A DNA stretch of 64,000 nucleotides from Fasciolopsis buskii. Its lineage: Eukaryota > Platyhelminthes > Trematoda > Plagiorchiida > Fasciolidae. The position numbers and the translations under genes were made by a program. The first letter of the stretch is position 1. Each line of letters begins with the position of its first letter. The DNA is taken from contig LUCM01009796.1 in NCBI GenBank assembly GCA_008360955.1, positions 124,001 to 188,000 on the forward strand, given 5' to 3'. Under the pieces are notes generated by a model. The model did no database searches. It had not been told where the DNA came from and saw only the letters and a program-made list of their open reading frames with translations. Positions 60,440 to 64,000 of the stretch are shown piece by piece.

Positions 60440-62285
60440 TAAGATTGCCATATTTACGTTCGTGTAACATTTCAAACTCAAGTTTGTTCAGGTTTTGTAA
60501 CCAACTACTAGAAATGGATCGGCAGACGGAACTTATCGTTACGGGAACCGAGTCTAAGCAAATCATCAGACTGGACTATTCAATGTAACAATGCTCGAGT
60601 TGGGCGGGAAAATTTGACGATCCATGAATAGGCAAAACAACGTTACATGACGCTACATCATCTCTGAAAGTGATAAAAAAGCAAATAGCCGCATCTACAA
60701 TTTATCGTTATTCATTTATTTAAATGAATTCAAAATAAGCCTTCTAAAAATGGTATGATACATTCGAAAAAGTCCTCTGGTGTTTTTCTGGCCGAAGCGG
60801 TATATCTTGGGGTGTATTTGCAAAATTAGAACGAATGGAACCATCCTTGGCCGCACTCGCGGGAAATGCACCTAGTAAATCACGAAATCATTGAATTCAT
60901 AGATGTCCTTTTTAGTAATTTGAGCTGAAGGACCAATATGCTATGTACCAAACAGTGCTGTCGGTAAATTTCATTGTAGATCACATTCTCAGGCCATTTA
61001 CAGGTTGAATGGATGTTAGTTTTGAAAAGAAAGACCGAGTTGTGACATTAGTCGACTGGCGGAAAATATTTTGACTTTCTAACTACTAGATATTTGTTGA
61101 TTTTGACACCCGATTCATTCGCACTTTTAACAGGATTTAGTTGGTCAGTACAAAACCTCCAGTCGCACATTTCATGCTGTCGCGCTAGTCCTGTTCGCAT
61201 TCAAAATACACAGCTACAAGGGTTTGATCGAATGTTATTTCACCAAACATGAGTCGGTCTACCGTCTGTTGATCTAGTAATCAGCCGGAATTTCCAAAGT
61301 CCTTCACCAATTACATCCTGGTCAAATATCTGGGAAGTATAAGCCCAACCGATAGGGAAGCGCCATTGTAAAAGCATAATTTAATAACGTATCCAGCAAC
61401 AGACGAGGTATTTCTTACACTAATCACCGGTCGGTAGAACCTTCTGGAAAGTTGAATAAATAGCTCATGCAGACCGGAAATACTTTATCCAGTCGAGGTT
61501 GCTTAGCACCGTAAATTGCTTTGCACAAACGACGTGGAACGATCGCTAGCCTACACTGACAAAATGTGAGAAGCGATTGTGTTCTATGCATTCTTCCCAG
61601 TTTTTACTTCCGTACCCAAATAGTGGTCAATTAGCAACAATATCTATCAGGGGAAATCAACGTAATTGAAATGCTAAATAATGAATATGCTTGGTGCAAC
61701 TGATCTGCTGTTCAGTTGATAAGTAACTAGTGATCGCACACCCAATTCGCAAGTCTGTTGGAATGAGCGAGTAGCCTATGAATACCTCAGGGAGTGCCCT
61801 ATTCGAAATTTTAATAAGTTCCCAAATTTGTGAAGCAATCCAATTACAAGTGAATACAAATCAATATCGAATCATCCGAGTTTGCTGGGGCCAAACGTAG
61901 CTCAAGTGGGGCGGAACAGAGCAAACCGCAGAGGATGTTACTCATTTTTATGCCTTCGGATATTGGCCGATCAAGACGAAGAAGTACTGAGTACGTGTGC
62001 AGCAGTAGGACGGTTAGTAAGTACAATCAGTGACTAAAACGGTCGCACCCAAGCCCTGCCTAGACATACAAGCACATGTGGTGTGAAATATACATGATGC
62101 GAAAGACCAAGGTTTACCCGTCTACGGTGGGTGAGCTGTCCAACGGGTTCCGTCCGCCAGTACGCATCCAAGCAAAGAAATCGGTCTGCTGATTGAGGCA
62201 CATAACCTACCATGCATAACGTTTGGAAATTGGACGTTGGCAGAAGAGCAAAAAAATTGCCAATTCCAACGGATGAGTTTGTATG
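60440..62285. other. No supported feature
   Basis: AT-rich, with short open frames only. No repeat copies or RNA-like structures were recognised. Confidence 0.4.
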
Positions 62286-62292
62286 GAAATAG

Positions 62293-62721
62293 GACCATGG
62301 GAACCAGTACACAAGTAAACAAGAGGACGAAGAAAAGCCAAGTTGGCAAGTACCGTGTCCAAGTGGGAGAAAGAATGAAAAAGATGGAAAACTGGCTTTC
62401 ATTTTAAGGGAAAGAAATAGTTCGAGTTTTATTTACCGAAAAAATGGGTAAGTATGTCCGTGTGGTAATATCCTTCGAGGATAAAATTGACATTTATGCA
62501 TACAGCATATTGCGACTGTCGTCGAGGCATGCTCAATTGCCCGAAAAGTGGCAAGCATTAGGTGATATGGCAAACTGTATGCAAACTTATTGTAGACCGC
62601 TTCCGGGGAAATCCTTCCTTACAGCTAAATTATGGTTTAGCGTTTTTTATCCAGGTTGACATTGGTCACGTATAGGTTTGATCAGTTTGCTTCGTTAGTG
62701 GAATGCATTCAGATTTCCTAG
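62293..62721 (+). CDS. Candidate two-exon gene end, unknown protein
   Basis: Exon 1 (62293-62447), open after an in-frame TAG that could itself be an acceptor (GTATGGAAATAG), codes for a charged peptide: SKQEDEEKPSWQVPCPSGRK, then KLAFILRERN. It ends at a near-perfect donor AATGG|GTAAGTATG, two bases into a codon. A 207-nt intron (62448-62654) ends in GCGTTTTTTATCCAG. Exon 2 completes the Gly codon and reads 21 more residues (LTLVTYRFDQFASLVECIQI and one Ser) to TAG at 62719-62721. A 71-codon frame inside the intron (from 62444) overlaps and is taken as chance. No AATAAA was seen close to the stop and no domain is recognised. The strength of both splice sites and their phase match are the support. 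Confidence 0.27.
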
Positions 62722-64000
62722 GGCGAGCTCATGGATGGTAAAAATTATACGCACAATCCTGGATGGTACATCCATTGAAGCGTGACGTTAGTACGCATGA
62801 TAAACTTAAACGTGACTGCTGATAAAATTCTTCCTTTTAGCCGAAGAGTGAACTCCGAGCAACATATTCATGAACAATTCGTTCACCTATGATTATTCGA
62901 ACTTGATATGAATTAGAACTAATCAGCAACTTAGATAACGTTTCACCTGAGCAAGAGATAGCTCATTTTTCCACTGGATTTTATCCCCGTCATGCATAAA
63001 TTTCAAAATGGAATGAGGTAAAAGTAAGGCCATCTCCTTTTGGATTCGTTCGTTTCTGGAAAGCGGATTATTGCACATTTTTTTCTGCCAGCTGCAAAAC
63101 TGTTACGAGAACAAAGACTGATTAGAGTTTCCTCGAATGTTTAAGTTCTCTTAGAATGAACATCCGTTAGTACGAATTCCTTGAAACATTTCTGGACATG
63201 ATTTAGCCAGACAGAACAAACTGAAAAGTTTTTCCTTTGGATTCGTGAAACAGAAATGCTTGAAGTTGCTGCCTGTTTCATCTCGTGAGAATTTAAAGTC
63301 ACAAGTGACACACAGTTGGGGAAGATTCTAAACATGTCGACGAGAAATGATCACTTTAGTTATGGTACAACAATAGTGTGTGAGATGCAAGTGCTTTATT
63401 ATTGAATATCATGCTGAAAGGCAACTGTAATCTGTACTCATTTTCATAAACATACCTAGTCCGAATTTGGACATCGTCAGTATCGTTGTGAAGCTAAAAT
63501 GTTTCGAATACGTTTTAGGGGTAAAATGCTGCGAGAAAATTTGTCCGGTTAGAATAGTTCAACAGGGTTTTTTCGAAAAGCTCGAAAGACATCGAAGGCC
63601 ACGGATCTGTTGCTCACAGTTGCTTGAACCGATCTCATGTGTTGTGTATAATCAGCAGCATTTGTCTTGGAATTTTCGGTCGTGAAGCGTAAATTCTTCT
63701 CGTCCCATTTATCCAACGATCACATCAGTTCGGAACCGTCAATAGTTAGTCTTAAATTAATACTCGGTAATCGGAAATCAGCCGGTTTTGCATCAACAAC
63801 TGCACCAGTCTCCCTGCAAGCGCCATAGCAGCGATGGTTTGCGTGAAACTAATGACAGAAAATTGTTACCTTCGATGAGCAACGCATATCTCATCCAAAT
63901 GTTTGTTTCATCTAATCTAACTCAAACAACTCGTGACCTCGATGTTTTAGTCTAGCCAGTTGGAAATGATAAGTAAATGTGCCGGCCATTTGACCCTTGC
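62722..64000. other. No supported gene
   Basis: Short frames only: 63141-63335 (-) and 63467-63685 (+, several Cys: KCCEKICPVR, RICC). No splice partner, motif or repeat copy supports either. Confidence 0.35.

Noticed and set aside
1..64000. CRISPR arrays, rRNA genes, bacterial operons, phage or plasmid features
   Set aside because: No regularly spaced repeats, no rRNA-like conserved segments, and no long tightly packed frames anywhere in the window.

Overview
The window looks like a stretch of animal nuclear genome, most likely from a parasitic flatworm of the fluke type. It is AT-rich and has no long bacterial-style open frames, operons or ribosome binding sites. It is littered with decayed retroelements of kinds common in flukes: an RTE-type LINE, a CR1/jockey-type LINE, a Penelope-like element with a GIY-YIG remnant, and many tRNA-derived SINE-like pieces. 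The organism call is inference from this repeat content; no host gene was recognised that would fix the species.

The safest annotations are the repeats. From left to right: a tRNA-like SINE head (2.08 kb); a short retroposon-like unit with 9-bp direct repeats at its ends (5.0-5.15 kb); a decayed copy of the same unit (13.25 kb); the 3' coding part of an RTE LINE (14.49-15.26 kb, +); a degenerate Penelope-like element (16.68-17.72 kb, -); SINE pieces (18.9, 26.6, 33.7, 33.9, 38.8 and 39.2 kb); a CR1-like reverse transcriptase fragment (30.17-30.61 kb, -); a 272-bp foldback element with a tRNA-like core (48.03 kb) and two detached arms (50.6 and 51.5 kb); and a 214-bp almost perfect palindrome inside a 271-bp unit bounded by 14-bp direct repeats (58.05-58.35 kb). 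The units at 5.0 and 58.1 kb share both end sequences, so they are two insertions of one family.

Protein genes are much less certain. By a rough estimate, a random AT-rich sequence of this length gives dozens of open stretches above 100 codons in six frames, and the longest here (about 150) is what chance predicts. Length alone therefore supports no gene. I list as candidate exons only stretches that also have splice-like borders with matching phase, a stop and sometimes a polyadenylation signal. The better ones are at 5.69-6.26, 28.68-29.10, 32.04-32.46 (-), 36.38-36.63, 57.03-57.39, 59.42-59.92 (-) and 62.29-62.72 kb. Their proposed introns (38-207 nt, most 38-60) fit the short introns known in fluke genes, but I could choose splice sites freely, so confidence stays low. 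None has a domain I recognise, and I see no way in which they work together.

The rest is intergenic or intronic sequence in which I see nothing definite.
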